Made by a program: the position numbers and the translations under genes
The notes under the pieces: generated by a model
The model's database searches: none
What the model saw: only the letters and a program-made list of their open reading frames with translations
What the model was told of the DNA's origin: nothing
In this document: piece by piece, positions 26,048-34,085 of the stretch
Position numbering within the stretch: position 1 is the first letter of the stretch
Layout of the letters: each line of letters starts with the position of its first letter
Assembly (NCBI RefSeq): GCF_030845995.1
Contig: NZ_CP132719.1
Coordinates: 434,001-498,000 of the forward strand
Origin: Geothrix sp. 21YS21S-4
GTDB lineage: Bacteria; Acidobacteriota; Holophagae; Holophagales; Holophagaceae
Length of the DNA stretch: 64,000 nucleotides
Reading direction: 5' to 3'

Positions 26048-28090
26048 CTAGAACCGCCAGACCAGATCCAGGCTCACCATCCGGTCATTGGCCGGCAGCG
26101 GGGCGTGGGCGCCGTAGTAGGGCTGGAGCAGGGGATAGCTGGCGGCGCCGAGGTTGGTGCCCGTCAGCCGCGCTTCGGTGCCGGCGCCCAGCCAGTCCTT
26201 CCATGTGACGGAGAGGTTCAGGAGGACCCGGCCGGGTTCGGGGGCGCTTTCCACCAGGTTGGGCAGGAGTTCGCCGGACACGATCCCCGACTGGGCGGAG
26301 CGGGCGGTCTGGCCCTCCCGGGCGGAGGCGTACAGCAGGCTGGGAGCCACCTGGAGGGGACCCAGGTGGACGTAGGCCCCCAGGTTCGCCTTCAGCGGCG
26401 AGATGCCCAGGAAGGCCTTCCCGCGGCTGTCGACGACGAAGGCGTCCACGGCGCCGTCGGGGCGCGTGTAGCTGAGGTTCGCGAAGCCGCCCCAGCCGGA
26501 GCGGCGGACCTCCAGGCTCGCCTCGGCGCCCTTGGAGTGGGTGGAGCCCGCGTTGACGTAGTAGAGGTCGCTGCCATCCAGGCCGAAGGAGATGGCCCGC
26601 GTGACGCTCATCCGGTAGAGGTTCAGGCGGAGGACGGACGCCGGGCCCAGCCGCCATCCCAGCTCCAGTTCCCGGCTGCGGATGATCTCCGGTCGAAGGT
26701 AGCCCTTGAACACGAAGAAGGTGCTGTAGGTCTGGAAGAGGGTGGGGCTCCGGAACGCCTCGCCGTAGAGCAGCTTGGCGTTGAACCGTCCGCGGACGAA
26801 GGTGAGCCCCAGCCGGGGCGCGAAGGCGTGGGACAGGCCGCTGTCCTCGTAGCGGCCGCCGGTCGTCAGCCCCCACGCGCCGGCCTGCTGGGTGTATTCC
26901 AGGTAGCCGTACCGCGTCTGGAGCGTCTCCTGGGGAACCAGGTTCGCGGGGTCCTGCGGATCGCGCAGGGCGCCGCGGTTCTGCAGGTCCACGCTGCGCT
27001 CCCGGTCCTGGATGAACCCCCCGCCCACGAGGAGCGCGCCGGGATAGGGCAGGTTCCACCGCAGGCCGGCGTCCGCCACGAAGCGCCCGCGCTCCGTCCC
27101 CGAGTGGTTCACGCCGTTGGCGTTGAGTTCCTGGGGATAGACGGAGCCGCCGGTATTCTCAAGGAGTTCCGCCCGGGTCTCCAGGCTCAGGCGCGAGGTC
27201 ACGGGGGTGGTGCGCTGGATCCGGATCCCCTGGACGATCCGCGACGCCGTGCCCAGGATGCCGGGCGCGAAGCCCGGAAGGACGGGATTGCCGTTGCCGG
27301 ATCCGCCGCCATCCACCTGCGCCTCCTGGAACGCCACCCGCACCAGGCTGAGGGACGTGCCCAGGGCCTTCACTTCCGCGAACAGGTTGGAGACTTCGCG
27401 TCGGGTGTTTCCCTTGTCCTGGCTGAAGCTCTGCCCGGTGAGGAAGGTGTCGACGTAGGGTTGGCGGCTGAAGGGACTGGTCTGGTAGCCCGCGTTCAGC
27501 GAGAGGGCGACGCCATTGGAGAACCGTCCGTTGGTGACGAGGTAGCCGCCCTGGCCGTGGTCGCCGGCGCCCAGCGTCGTGCCCCGCAGGGTGAAGCGGC
27601 CGGCCTCGGGATCCTCGGCGGAGCGGGTGATGAGGTTGATCACCGCCGCGCCCGCGAACTGGCCGTAGACGGCGCTTCCGGGGCCCCGGATCACCTCCAC
27701 CCGCTCGATGAGCTCCGCGGGATAGTTCCCATAGTAGTTCACGTTCCCGTTGTGGAGGGGGCTGGTCTGGATCCCGTTCACCATCAGCAGGGCCTTGCCC
27801 TCGTGGGCCCAGATTCCGCGTTCGGACAGGCCGATCAGGGCCGTCCCGTCGTTGCCGAAATCGAATCCCGGCAGGGTGCGGAGGATATCCGCCAGCTCCC
27901 GCCAGCCGTAGCGCTCGATGTCGGTCCGAGTCACCACGAAGACCGCGGAGGGCGCCTGCTCCTGGTCCTGCTGGAGGCGGCTGGCGATGATCACCGGCGT
28001 GCCGAGCAGGCGCGCCATCTCATCCGGCGGCTCCTGGGCGGATAGGAACGCCGAAAGGAGCGGCAGCAGGCGCGCGAAAGTTCGGGACAC
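26048..28090 (-). CDS. TonB-dependent outer membrane receptor
   Basis: A 680-residue receptor with a short signal peptide (LLPLLSAFLSAQ). The plug domain (about 40-165) contains PSAVFVVTRTDIERYGWRE, ILRTLPGFD and VEVIRGPGSAVYGQFAGAAVINLITR. The long beta-barrel ends in an aromatic residue (DLVWRF). This class, sometimes called colicin I/vitamin B12-like or FepA-like, imports metal chelates or other bulky ligands. No TonB box before the plug is obvious. It is divergently arranged with the YfiR-like/histidine kinase cluster across 266 bases, a pairing that suggests the kinases regulate or sense its transport. Confidence 0.93.
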   Translation of the reverse strand: MSRTFARLLPLLSAFLSAQEPPDEMARLLGTPVIIASRLQQDQEQAPSAVFVVTRTDIERYGWRELADILRTLPGFDFGNDGTALIGLSERGIWAHEGKALLMVNGIQTSPLHNGNVNYYGNYPAELIERVEVIRGPGSAVYGQFAGAAVINLITRSAEDPEAGRFTLRGTTLGAGDHGQGGYLVTNGRFSNGVALSLNAGYQTSPFSRQPYVDTFLTGQSFSQDKGNTRREVSNLFAEVKALGTSLSLVRVAFQEAQVDGGGSGNGNPVLPGFAPGILGTASRIVQGIRIQRTTPVTSRLSLETRAELLENTGGSVYPQELNANGVNHSGTERGRFVADAGLRWNLPYPGALLVGGGFIQDRERSVDLQNRGALRDPQDPANLVPQETLQTRYGYLEYTQQAGAWGLTTGGRYEDSGLSHAFAPRLGLTFVRGRFNAKLLYGEAFRSPTLFQTYSTFFVFKGYLRPEIIRSRELELGWRLGPASVLRLNLYRMSVTRAISFGLDGSDLYYVNAGSTHSKGAEASLEVRRSGWGGFANLSYTRPDGAVDAFVVDSRGKAFLGISPLKANLGAYVHLGPLQVAPSLLYASAREGQTARSAQSGIVSGELLPNLVESAPEPGRVLLNLSVTWKDWLGAGTEARLTGTNLGAASYPLLQPYYGAHAPLPANDRMVSLDLVWRF

Positions 28091-28356
28091 CGGATCTCCG
28101 TCTGGGATGAGGAATGATTAAGCGGCTCTTCGGCAGGAATGCCGCGGGACCTTGAATGCGATATGAAGGGCCGGAATCAAGTCCCGCGCGGGGCCTGCCG
28201 AAAAAGCCCCTGAATCCCGATTCCATCCAGGTCCTCCGGAACGCCGACGTGCCGAATCCTGCGAGCGGCTCTCGGGCACCTTCCCCACCCGGCAGCCTTG
28301 TCCATGCGCCCCTGGACCCTTCCCATCGAGCCGAGATCCGGCTGCCCGGCGGCGGC

Positions 28357-28911
28357 ATGAGACGCCTGCCCTTCCTTCTGGCGCCGGCGGTGCTCGCGGC
28401 GGGAGCCCTGGTCGAAGGCCAGCCGGCGGAGCCGGAATATTCGATCAAGGCCAAGATGCTGGTCGAGATGCTGTCCTACGTGCAGTGGCCGCCGTCGGCG
28501 GAACCCGCCGCCGCCTTCGATCTGGTGGTGATGGGCCGCTCGCCCTTCGGGAGGCACCTGGACGACTACGCCCGCTCCCGGACCATCGCCCGCCGTCCCA
28601 TCCGCATCCGCTACCTGCCGAAGACCGGCGACCCGGGCCCCTGCGACGCGATCTTCCTGTGCGCCTCGGAATCCGCCCGGGCCGACGCCGTGTGGGCCTG
28701 GGCCCAGGAGCGCCAGGCGCTGACGCTCGCCGACGACGAGGCCCTCGCCCGGCGGGGCGCCATGGTCGTCCTCCTGATGGAGGGCCGCTTCGTCCGTCCC
28801 GCCGTGAACCTCGGCGCCGCCTCGGCCGCGGGGATCTCGTTCAGTTCGAGGCTGCTCCAGTATGCTCGGATTCTTTCGACCCCCCGTCCTTCCCGCCGTC
28901 CCGCGCCCTGA
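28357..28911 (+). CDS. YfiR/DUF4154-like periplasmic protein
   Basis: A 184-residue exported protein. A signal peptide (RRLPFLLAPAVLAAGALVEG) precedes a YfiR/HmsC-type domain: EYSIKAKMLVEMLSYVQWP is the hallmark N-terminal helix, followed by FDLVVMGRSPFGRHLDDY, CDAIFLCASE and a C-terminal VNLGAASAAGISFSSRLLQYARIL. YfiR proteins bind a periplasmic partner and repress it until redox or envelope signals intervene. The ATG 28357 is preferred to an upstream start because it begins the signal peptide. It is 15 bases upstream of the histidine kinase gene and most likely co-transcribed, so it may be the periplasmic input to that kinase. Confidence 0.82.
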   Translation: MRRLPFLLAPAVLAAGALVEGQPAEPEYSIKAKMLVEMLSYVQWPPSAEPAAAFDLVVMGRSPFGRHLDDYARSRTIARRPIRIRYLPKTGDPGPCDAIFLCASESARADAVWAWAQERQALTLADDEALARRGAMVVLLMEGRFVRPAVNLGAASAAGISFSSRLLQYARILSTPRPSRRPAP

Positions 28912-28926
28912 TTAGGAGCCCTCCGC

Positions 28927-30867
28927 TTGCCCGCCCCGACCTCCTCCATCCGCCGCAAGGTGATCGCCCTGGTGCTCGCCGCCACGACGTCGTCCCTGCT
29001 GCTGGCGGCCCTCGCCTTCCTGGGCTACGAGCGGTACGCCCTGCGGCGGGGAGCGGCGCAGGATCTGGAGGCCCTCGGCGGAATCGTCGCCTACAACACC
29101 GCGCCCACCGTCGCGTTCCACGACGCCGGCGCCGCGGCGCAGATCCTGGAGAGCCTCAAGACCCACGGCCACATCATCCGCGCCCAGGTGCACCTGCCCT
29201 CGGGCGAACTGCTGGCGGCCTTCCCCCCGGACGCGGCGGCGGACGAGCCCCGGCCCCTCGCTACGGCGCAGGAGGGCGTGCGGTTCCGGGGCAGCCGCAT
29301 CGAGCTGACGAAGCTGATCCACAGCCCTGAAGGCGAGCCCATCGGCGTGGCCTTCCTCGTCTCGGACCAGGGCCACCTCACCGATCGGCTGGTGCTGGCC
29401 GCGGTTTTCCTGGCGGGCCTGCTGGTGGTCCTGGGCCTGGCGGCGTGGAGCTTCGTCCGCCGCTGGGCGCGGGTGATCACCGGGCCGGTCCTGGATCTGG
29501 CGGACGTGGCTTCCCGGGTGTCCGCCAGCCGGGACTACAGCCTGCGGGCCCGCTCCCGGGGCGACGACGAACTGGGCGTCCTGGTGGGGGCCTTCAACGG
29601 GATGCTGGAGCGGATCCAGGAGCAGGACCGCCGTCTGGCCGAGCACCGGGGCCAGTTGGAGGGACAGGTCGCCGCGCGGACCTCCGAGCTGGTGCGCACC
29701 AACAACGAGCTGCTGCTGGCCAAGGAGCGGGCGGAGGTCTCCAACCGAGCCAAGAGCACCTTCCTCGCGAACATGAGCCACGAGCTGCGGACGCCGCTGA
29801 ACGCGATCCTGCTCTACAGCGAGCTGGTGCGTGAGGATTCCGAGGCCGCGGGCCACGCGGAGATCCTGCCCGACGTGCGCCGCATCGAGTCCGCCGGCCG
29901 GCACCTGCTGAGCCTCATCAACGACATCCTGGACCTCTCCAAGATCGAGGCGGGGAAGATGACCGTGGCGGAGGAGGCCTTCGACGTCCCCGCCATGATC
30001 CGGGACGTGCTCGCCACCGTGGAGCCCCTGGCCGCCAAGAACGGGAACACGCTCCACTTCACCTGCGCGCCGGACGTGGCGGAGATCGTGTCGGACGCCA
30101 CCAAGGTGCGCCAGTCGCTGTTCAACCTCCTGAGCAATGCCTGCAAGTTCACCCGCGACGGGCGCATCGAGGTGCGGGCGGCGGTGGATCCGCTCCCGGG
30201 TTCCGACGTGCCCTGGCTGCACCTCAGCGTGGAGGACACGGGCATCGGGATCAGCCCCGAGCAGCTCCAGCGGATCTTCAGCGAATTCATCCAGGCGGAG
30301 GAGGGGATGAGCCGCCAGTTCGGCGGAACGGGGCTGGGCCTCGCGCTCAGCCGCAAGTTCTGCCAGCTCCTCGGCGGCGACATCCGGGTGCGGAGCGAAG
30401 CCGGCAAGGGATCGGTGTTCACCCTGCTCCTGCCCCTCGCGCCGCCCGTCCCCAAAACCAATCCGGAGCCGGCCGCTACGGGGCCGGTGCTGTCGCCCAT
30501 GGCGGGCCCGGTCCTGCTGGTGGACGACGATCCCACCCTGCTGGAGGCCCTGGCGCGGCTGCTGGTCCGCGGCGGCGTGGACGTGCGCACCGCCCAGAAC
30601 GGCCGGGAAGGGCTGCGGGCGGCGCGGGAGTGCCGGCCTTCGCTGGTGGTGCTCGACGTGATGATGCCCACCATGGACGGCTGGGAGGTTCTCCGGGCGT
30701 TCAAGGAGGATCTGGCGCTGGCGGCCATTCCCGTCGTGATGCTCACCATCCTCGACCAGGTGGAGCGGGGCCTGGCCCTGGGGGCGTCGGAGTTCCTGTT
30801 CAAGCCCATCGACCGCGCGCAGTTGATGGGCGTCGTGGAGAAGTACCGCGCCCGGTGGGGGCGGTGA
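28927..30867 (+). CDS. Hybrid sensor histidine kinase with C-terminal receiver
   Basis: A 646-residue inner-membrane kinase. Two transmembrane helices (about 11-33 and 155-177) flank a small periplasmic domain resembling CHASE8 (AYNTAPTVAFHDAGAAAQILESL). A HAMP linker (178-232) and short coiled coil follow. The HisKA domain has ANMSHELRTPLNAIL with phospho-acceptor H285, then HATPase_c (NLLSNACKF, DTGIGI, GGTGLGLAL). A receiver domain from about residue 525 has VLDVMMPTMDGW. The start is TTG 28927, with AGGAG eight bases upstream and no ATG nearby. It is followed by a lone receiver and a cytosolic REC-kinase, so a phosphorelay among the three is likely. Confidence 0.93.
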   Translation: MPAPTSSIRRKVIALVLAATTSSLLLAALAFLGYERYALRRGAAQDLEALGGIVAYNTAPTVAFHDAGAAAQILESLKTHGHIIRAQVHLPSGELLAAFPPDAAADEPRPLATAQEGVRFRGSRIELTKLIHSPEGEPIGVAFLVSDQGHLTDRLVLAAVFLAGLLVVLGLAAWSFVRRWARVITGPVLDLADVASRVSASRDYSLRARSRGDDELGVLVGAFNGMLERIQEQDRRLAEHRGQLEGQVAARTSELVRTNNELLLAKERAEVSNRAKSTFLANMSHELRTPLNAILLYSELVREDSEAAGHAEILPDVRRIESAGRHLLSLINDILDLSKIEAGKMTVAEEAFDVPAMIRDVLATVEPLAAKNGNTLHFTCAPDVAEIVSDATKVRQSLFNLLSNACKFTRDGRIEVRAAVDPLPGSDVPWLHLSVEDTGIGISPEQLQRIFSEFIQAEEGMSRQFGGTGLGLALSRKFCQLLGGDIRVRSEAGKGSVFTLLLPLAPPVPKTNPEPAATGPVLSPMAGPVLLVDDDPTLLEALARLLVRGGVDVRTAQNGREGLRAARECRPSLVVLDVMMPTMDGWEVLRAFKEDLALAAIPVVMLTILDQVERGLALGASEFLFKPIDRAQLMGVVEKYRARWGR

Positions 30868-30904
30868 TGCGCGGCGGAGGCCAAGGCGGCGAAAGGGGGC
30901 GGTC

Positions 30905-31282
30905 ATGAACCGGATCCTGCTGGTGGAGGACAACGAGATGAACCGGGACGCCATCTCCCGGCTGCTGGAGCGGCGGGGCTTCACCCTGCTCCTGGCCGCC
31001 GACGGCGAGGAGGGCGTCCGGCTCTGCCGGGAGACCAGGCCGGACCTGGTGCTCATGGACCTGGGCCTGCCGGGGATCGACGGCTTCGAGGCCACCCGGC
31101 GCATCAAGGCGGATCCCGTCACCAGCCACATCCCCGTGGTGGCCCTCACGGCCCGGGCCCTCACCTCCGATCGCGAGGCGGCCTTCGCGGCGGGCTGCGA
31201 CGACTACGACACCAAGCCCGTCGATCTCGGGCGGCTGGTGGACAAAATCCGCCGGCTGACCGGCGATCCGGAGGCGCCATGA
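30905..31282 (+). CDS. Single-domain response regulator
   Basis: A 125-residue stand-alone receiver, CheY-sized. It has the acidic pair in LLVEDNEMNRD, the phospho-acceptor Asp in LVLMDLGLPGIDGFE, Thr in VVALTARAL and Lys in DTKPVD. The N-terminal sequence VEDNEMNRDAISRLLERRGF is the DivK/hybrid-kinase-output type. There is no output domain, so it works by protein contact or as a phosphate shuttle. It lies between two kinases of the cluster and its stop overlaps the start of the next gene by four bases. Confidence 0.92.
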   Translation: MNRILLVEDNEMNRDAISRLLERRGFTLLLAADGEEGVRLCRETRPDLVLMDLGLPGIDGFEATRRIKADPVTSHIPVVALTARALTSDREAAFAAGCDDYDTKPVDLGRLVDKIRRLTGDPEAP

Positions 31283-32490
31283 TGCCTGTTTCCGTCGGGG
31301 CTCCCGCCCGGCTGCTCGTGGTGGACGACGCCGAATCCAACCTGGAGGTGATGACCCGCATCCTCGAGCGGGAGGGCCACCAGGTCGTCACGGCCTCGGG
31401 CGGGGCCGAGGGGCTGGCGAAGCTGCGGGACGGCGACTACGACATGGTCCTCCTCGACGTGATGATGCCCGGCGTGGACGGGATCCAGGTCATGCAGGCC
31501 ATCCGCGACGACGAGCGGCTCAAGCGCATTCCCGTGGTGATGCTGTCCGCGCTCCACGAGCAGGACACCATCGTGAAGTGCATCCAACTGGGGGCCCAGG
31601 ACTACCTGCCCAAGCCCATCAACCAGCAGCTCCTCAAGGCGCGGATCAAGGCCTGCCTCGAGCGGAAGCGGCTGCAGGACCTGGAGGACGCCTCCACGTT
31701 GAGGCTGGAAGCCGTCGGCGCCCAGTTGCGGGCCGCCAACGAGCAGCTGCGCCGCGCCAATCAGCTGAAGAGCCGCTTCCTCGCCACCGCCGCGCACGAC
31801 CTGAAGAACCCCCTGGGCGGCATCCTCCTGCTGGCGGATCGGATCCGGATGGAGGCGGAGCGGGGCGCGCCGCCCGAGCGCATCGCGGCGCAGGCCGGCC
31901 GCGTCCACGAGGTGGTCCAGAAGATGGTCCACATCATCAACAGCCTGCTCGACACCACCGTCCAGGAGATGGGCGAGGTGATCCCCGCGTTCGAAATGGC
32001 GGATCTGGGTTCCGTCATCCGCGCCGTGGTCCGCGAGAACGAGCCCTACGCCGCCAGCAAGGGGATCCGCCTGCATTGCGACGCTCCGGACGGGCTGTGC
32101 CGCGGAGTGGTGGACCGCGCCCGGCTGGCGCAGGCTGTGGACAACCTCGTGAACAACGCCATCAAGTACTCGCCCGGCGGATCCGAAATTCAGGTGGGCC
32201 TGGAGCACCACGGCGAAACTCCGGGCGGCGTCGCCCGCATCGGCGTGATCGACCAGGGGCCCGGGTTCACGCCCGAGGATCTGGATCGGGCCTTCGCCCC
32301 CTTCCAGCGCCTGTCCGCCCGCCCCACCGGCGGCGAGCACAGCACCGGCCTCGGCCTGTCCATCGTCAAGCAGATGGTCGAGCTGAACGGCGGCCGCGTG
32401 TGGATCGAAGGCGACCGGGCCTGGGGCGGCGCCTTCCATGTGGAGATCCCGCTGCGGGAGCTGGAGCCGACGAGCGTACCGCTGGCGTGA
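31279..32490 (+). CDS. Receiver-histidine kinase fusion (cytosolic)
   Basis: A 403-residue soluble protein with the input receiver first: RLLVVDDAESNLEVMTRIL, phospho-acceptor in LLDVMMPGVDG, and YLPKPI lysine. A helical connector and a HisKA-like dimerisation domain follow with ATAAHDLKNPLGGILL (H173). The HATPase_c domain has N-box VNNAIKYSP, DQGPGF and STGLGLSIVK. The order REC-HisKA-HATPase means its kinase is governed by phosphorylation of the receiver, probably from the upstream hybrid kinase. The start overlaps the preceding receiver gene by ATGA. No DNA-binding output is encoded in the cluster. Confidence 0.92.
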   Translation: MMPVSVGAPARLLVVDDAESNLEVMTRILEREGHQVVTASGGAEGLAKLRDGDYDMVLLDVMMPGVDGIQVMQAIRDDERLKRIPVVMLSALHEQDTIVKCIQLGAQDYLPKPINQQLLKARIKACLERKRLQDLEDASTLRLEAVGAQLRAANEQLRRANQLKSRFLATAAHDLKNPLGGILLLADRIRMEAERGAPPERIAAQAGRVHEVVQKMVHIINSLLDTTVQEMGEVIPAFEMADLGSVIRAVVRENEPYAASKGIRLHCDAPDGLCRGVVDRARLAQAVDNLVNNAIKYSPGGSEIQVGLEHHGETPGGVARIGVIDQGPGFTPEDLDRAFAPFQRLSARPTGGEHSTGLGLSIVKQMVELNGGRVWIEGDRAWGGAFHVEIPLRELEPTSVPLA

Positions 32491-32496
32491 TCTCCG

Positions 32497-32806
32497 CCAG
32501 CCCGCGGTTCCGTGGCACGACCTTCTTGTCGGGATCCGGTTTCGGATGCGCCGCTGAATGGGTCCTCTGTCACTCGGCGGTCCCGTGGCATGACCTCCTC
32601 GCCGGGGCCCGACTCCGGATGCGCCCCCGGCGCATCCTCCGTCACCCGGCGGTCCCGTGGCATGACCTCCTCGCCGGGACCCGACTCCGAATGCGCCCCC
32701 GGCGCATCCTCCGTCACCCGGCGGTTCGGTGGCATGACCTCCTCGCCGGGACCCGACTCCGGATGCGCCCCCGGCGCATCCTCCGTCACCCGGCGGTCGG
32801 TCAGGG
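32497..32806. repeat. 72-bp tandem repeat array between convergent genes
   Basis: Three near-identical 72-bp units (32569-32640, 32641-32712, 32713-32784) are preceded by one degenerate copy (32497-32568) and followed by a partial one (from 32785). Each unit contains GTCACCCGGCGG, CCGTGGCATGACC and CGCCCCCGGCGCATC. Because 72 is a multiple of three, frames stay open on both strands, giving a 24-residue period. The array fills the 310-base gap between a kinase stop and an SDR stop. The GTCAC...ATGAC pattern recalls the common dispersed REP-type inverted motif. I see no gene in it. Confidence 0.9.
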
Positions 32807-33559
32807 ACAGAGTCCTCCGTCGACGTTGATGATCTGGCCGCTCATGTAGCTGGCCCAGTCGGAGCACAGGAAGGCCACCACGCCGGCCACCTCCTCCGGC
32901 TCGCCTTCGCGCTTGAGGATGGCGGGCGCCAGCATCTCCCGGCGGGCCTGCTCGGGCACGTCCTGGGTCAGTTCGGTGCGGATGAGGCCGGGATTCACGG
33001 CGTTCACCAGCACGCCGAAGGGCGCCATCTCCCGCGCCAGGCTGCGCGTGAGGGCGATGACGGCCCCCTTGCTCGCGCCGTAGTTGGTCTGCCCCGCCTT
33101 TCCGAGGATCCCGGTGGGGCTGACGATGTTGACGATGCGGCCCCACTTGCGGGCCATCATCCCCCGCACGACGGCCTTGGTGGCGTAGACCGTGCCCCGC
33201 AGGTTCACGTCCATCACCTCTTCCCACTTCTCGTCGCCCATGAGAATGAAGGGGCCGTCCTTCCGCGTTCCCGCGTTGTTCACGAGGATGTCCACGGGCC
33301 CCAGCTCCGCTTTCACGCGCTCCGCGGCGGCATCCATGTCCGCCTTCACCCGCACGTCGGCCAGCACCACCACGGCCCGGCGGCCCAGGTCCCGGATCTC
33401 CGTCGCTACCGCTTCGGCGAGGTCCAGGTTCTTCTGCGCATGCACCACCACGTCCGCGCCCCACCGCGCGAATTCCACGGCGATGGCCCGGCCGATGCCC
33501 CGCGAGGAGCCCGTCACGAAAGCGATGCGCCCCAGCAGGGGAGGCCGATTGAAGGTCAT
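32801..33559 (-). CDS. Short-chain dehydrogenase/reductase, FabG-like
   Basis: A 252-residue classical SDR. NADP motif TGSSRGIGRA, NNAG motif in DILVNNAGTRKDGP, catalytic Ser in NIVSPTG and YxxxK as YGASKG, and C-terminal SGQIINVDGG, all in the FabG spacing. FabG reduces 3-oxoacyl-ACP; many paralogues act in polyhydroxyalkanoate or secondary pathways. The sequence PTG in place of the usual SVVG next to the catalytic serine marks it as a paralogue rather than certainly the housekeeping enzyme. The ATG 33559 starts just before the first beta strand. It is divergent from the pterin dehydratase gene with a 46-base gap. Confidence 0.88.
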   Translation of the reverse strand: MTFNRPPLLGRIAFVTGSSRGIGRAIAVEFARWGADVVVHAQKNLDLAEAVATEIRDLGRRAVVVLADVRVKADMDAAAERVKAELGPVDILVNNAGTRKDGPFILMGDEKWEEVMDVNLRGTVYATKAVVRGMMARKWGRIVNIVSPTGILGKAGQTNYGASKGAVIALTRSLAREMAPFGVLVNAVNPGLIRTELTQDVPEQARREMLAPAILKREGEPEEVAGVVAFLCSDWASYMSGQIINVDGGLCP

Positions 33560-33605
33560 GGGACAACTCGAATCCAACGGATTAGGATGCCTGAGGGGGG
33601 AAAGC

Positions 33606-33914
33606 ATGTCCAAGGATCTGGTCGCGCCCGAGGCCATGGAAGCCTTCCTGAAGGCGCACCCCGACTGGGTCGCCCAGGGCGACGCCCACGGCCTCACCCT
33701 GCGGCGGCGCTACGTCTTCTCCGCCTACGCCCGCGGCGTGGGCTTCGTGATGGCGGCCGCGGAGCACGCCGAGCGCGTGGATCACCACCCGGACCTGACC
33801 CTCGGCTACCGCTGGGTCGTGGCCGTCCTCACCAGTCACGTCAGCCGCGGCGTCACGCCGCGGGACCTGGATCTGGCGGAAGCGCTGGACCGGATGTATC
33901 GGGAGCACATCTAG
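33606..33914 (+). CDS. phhB: Pterin-4a-carbinolamine dehydratase
   Basis: A 102-residue PCD/DCoH-type enzyme. It has the family core HAERVDHHPDLTLGYRWVVAVLTSH, containing the catalytic His pair and the later GVTPRDLDLAEALD. It dehydrates 4a-hydroxytetrahydrobiopterin formed by phenylalanine hydroxylase, or acts in molybdopterin-related chemistry. The ATG 33606 is preceded by a purine-rich GGGGGGAAAGC. No phenylalanine hydroxylase is in the window, but hpd (tyrosine degradation) is 17 kb away, so a Phe to Tyr to homogentisate route is plausible. Confidence 0.9.
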   Translation: MSKDLVAPEAMEAFLKAHPDWVAQGDAHGLTLRRRYVFSAYARGVGFVMAAAEHAERVDHHPDLTLGYRWVVAVLTSHVSRGVTPRDLDLAEALDRMYREHI

Positions 33915-34039
33915 GAAGCGCGCTTTCCGCGCCAGCCAAGCGTTTCCGCAAAGAAGGGAAGGAGCGGGGGCTGCGGGATGGACCCGCTTTCGCTCCGTCG
34001 GCAAATCCGGAAGGGTCGCGACGGACGCGGGAAGAATCC

Positions 34040-34073
34040 GCTTCGCCCTCGCAGACAAACGAGAGGGCGAAGC
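34040..34073. terminator. Hairpin between convergent genes
   Basis: An 11-bp perfect stem GCTTCGCCCTC/GAGGGCGAAGC with a 12-base loop lies between the phhB stop and the pseudouridine synthase stop, 13 bases from the latter. T-runs are poor on both sides, so it is a probable bidirectional terminator of modest quality. Confidence 0.5.
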
Positions 34074-34085
34074 AGGTTCCCGGTT

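Noticed and set aside
32497-32806. Possible CRISPR array
   Set aside because: Units are contiguous 72-bp repeats without unique spacers, and no cas gene is nearby.
32190-33566. Extension of the SDR frame through the 72-bp repeats as a repeat-containing protein
   Set aside because: The SDR is in a different frame and stops at 32801 after a normal C-terminus; the long frame shares no domain.
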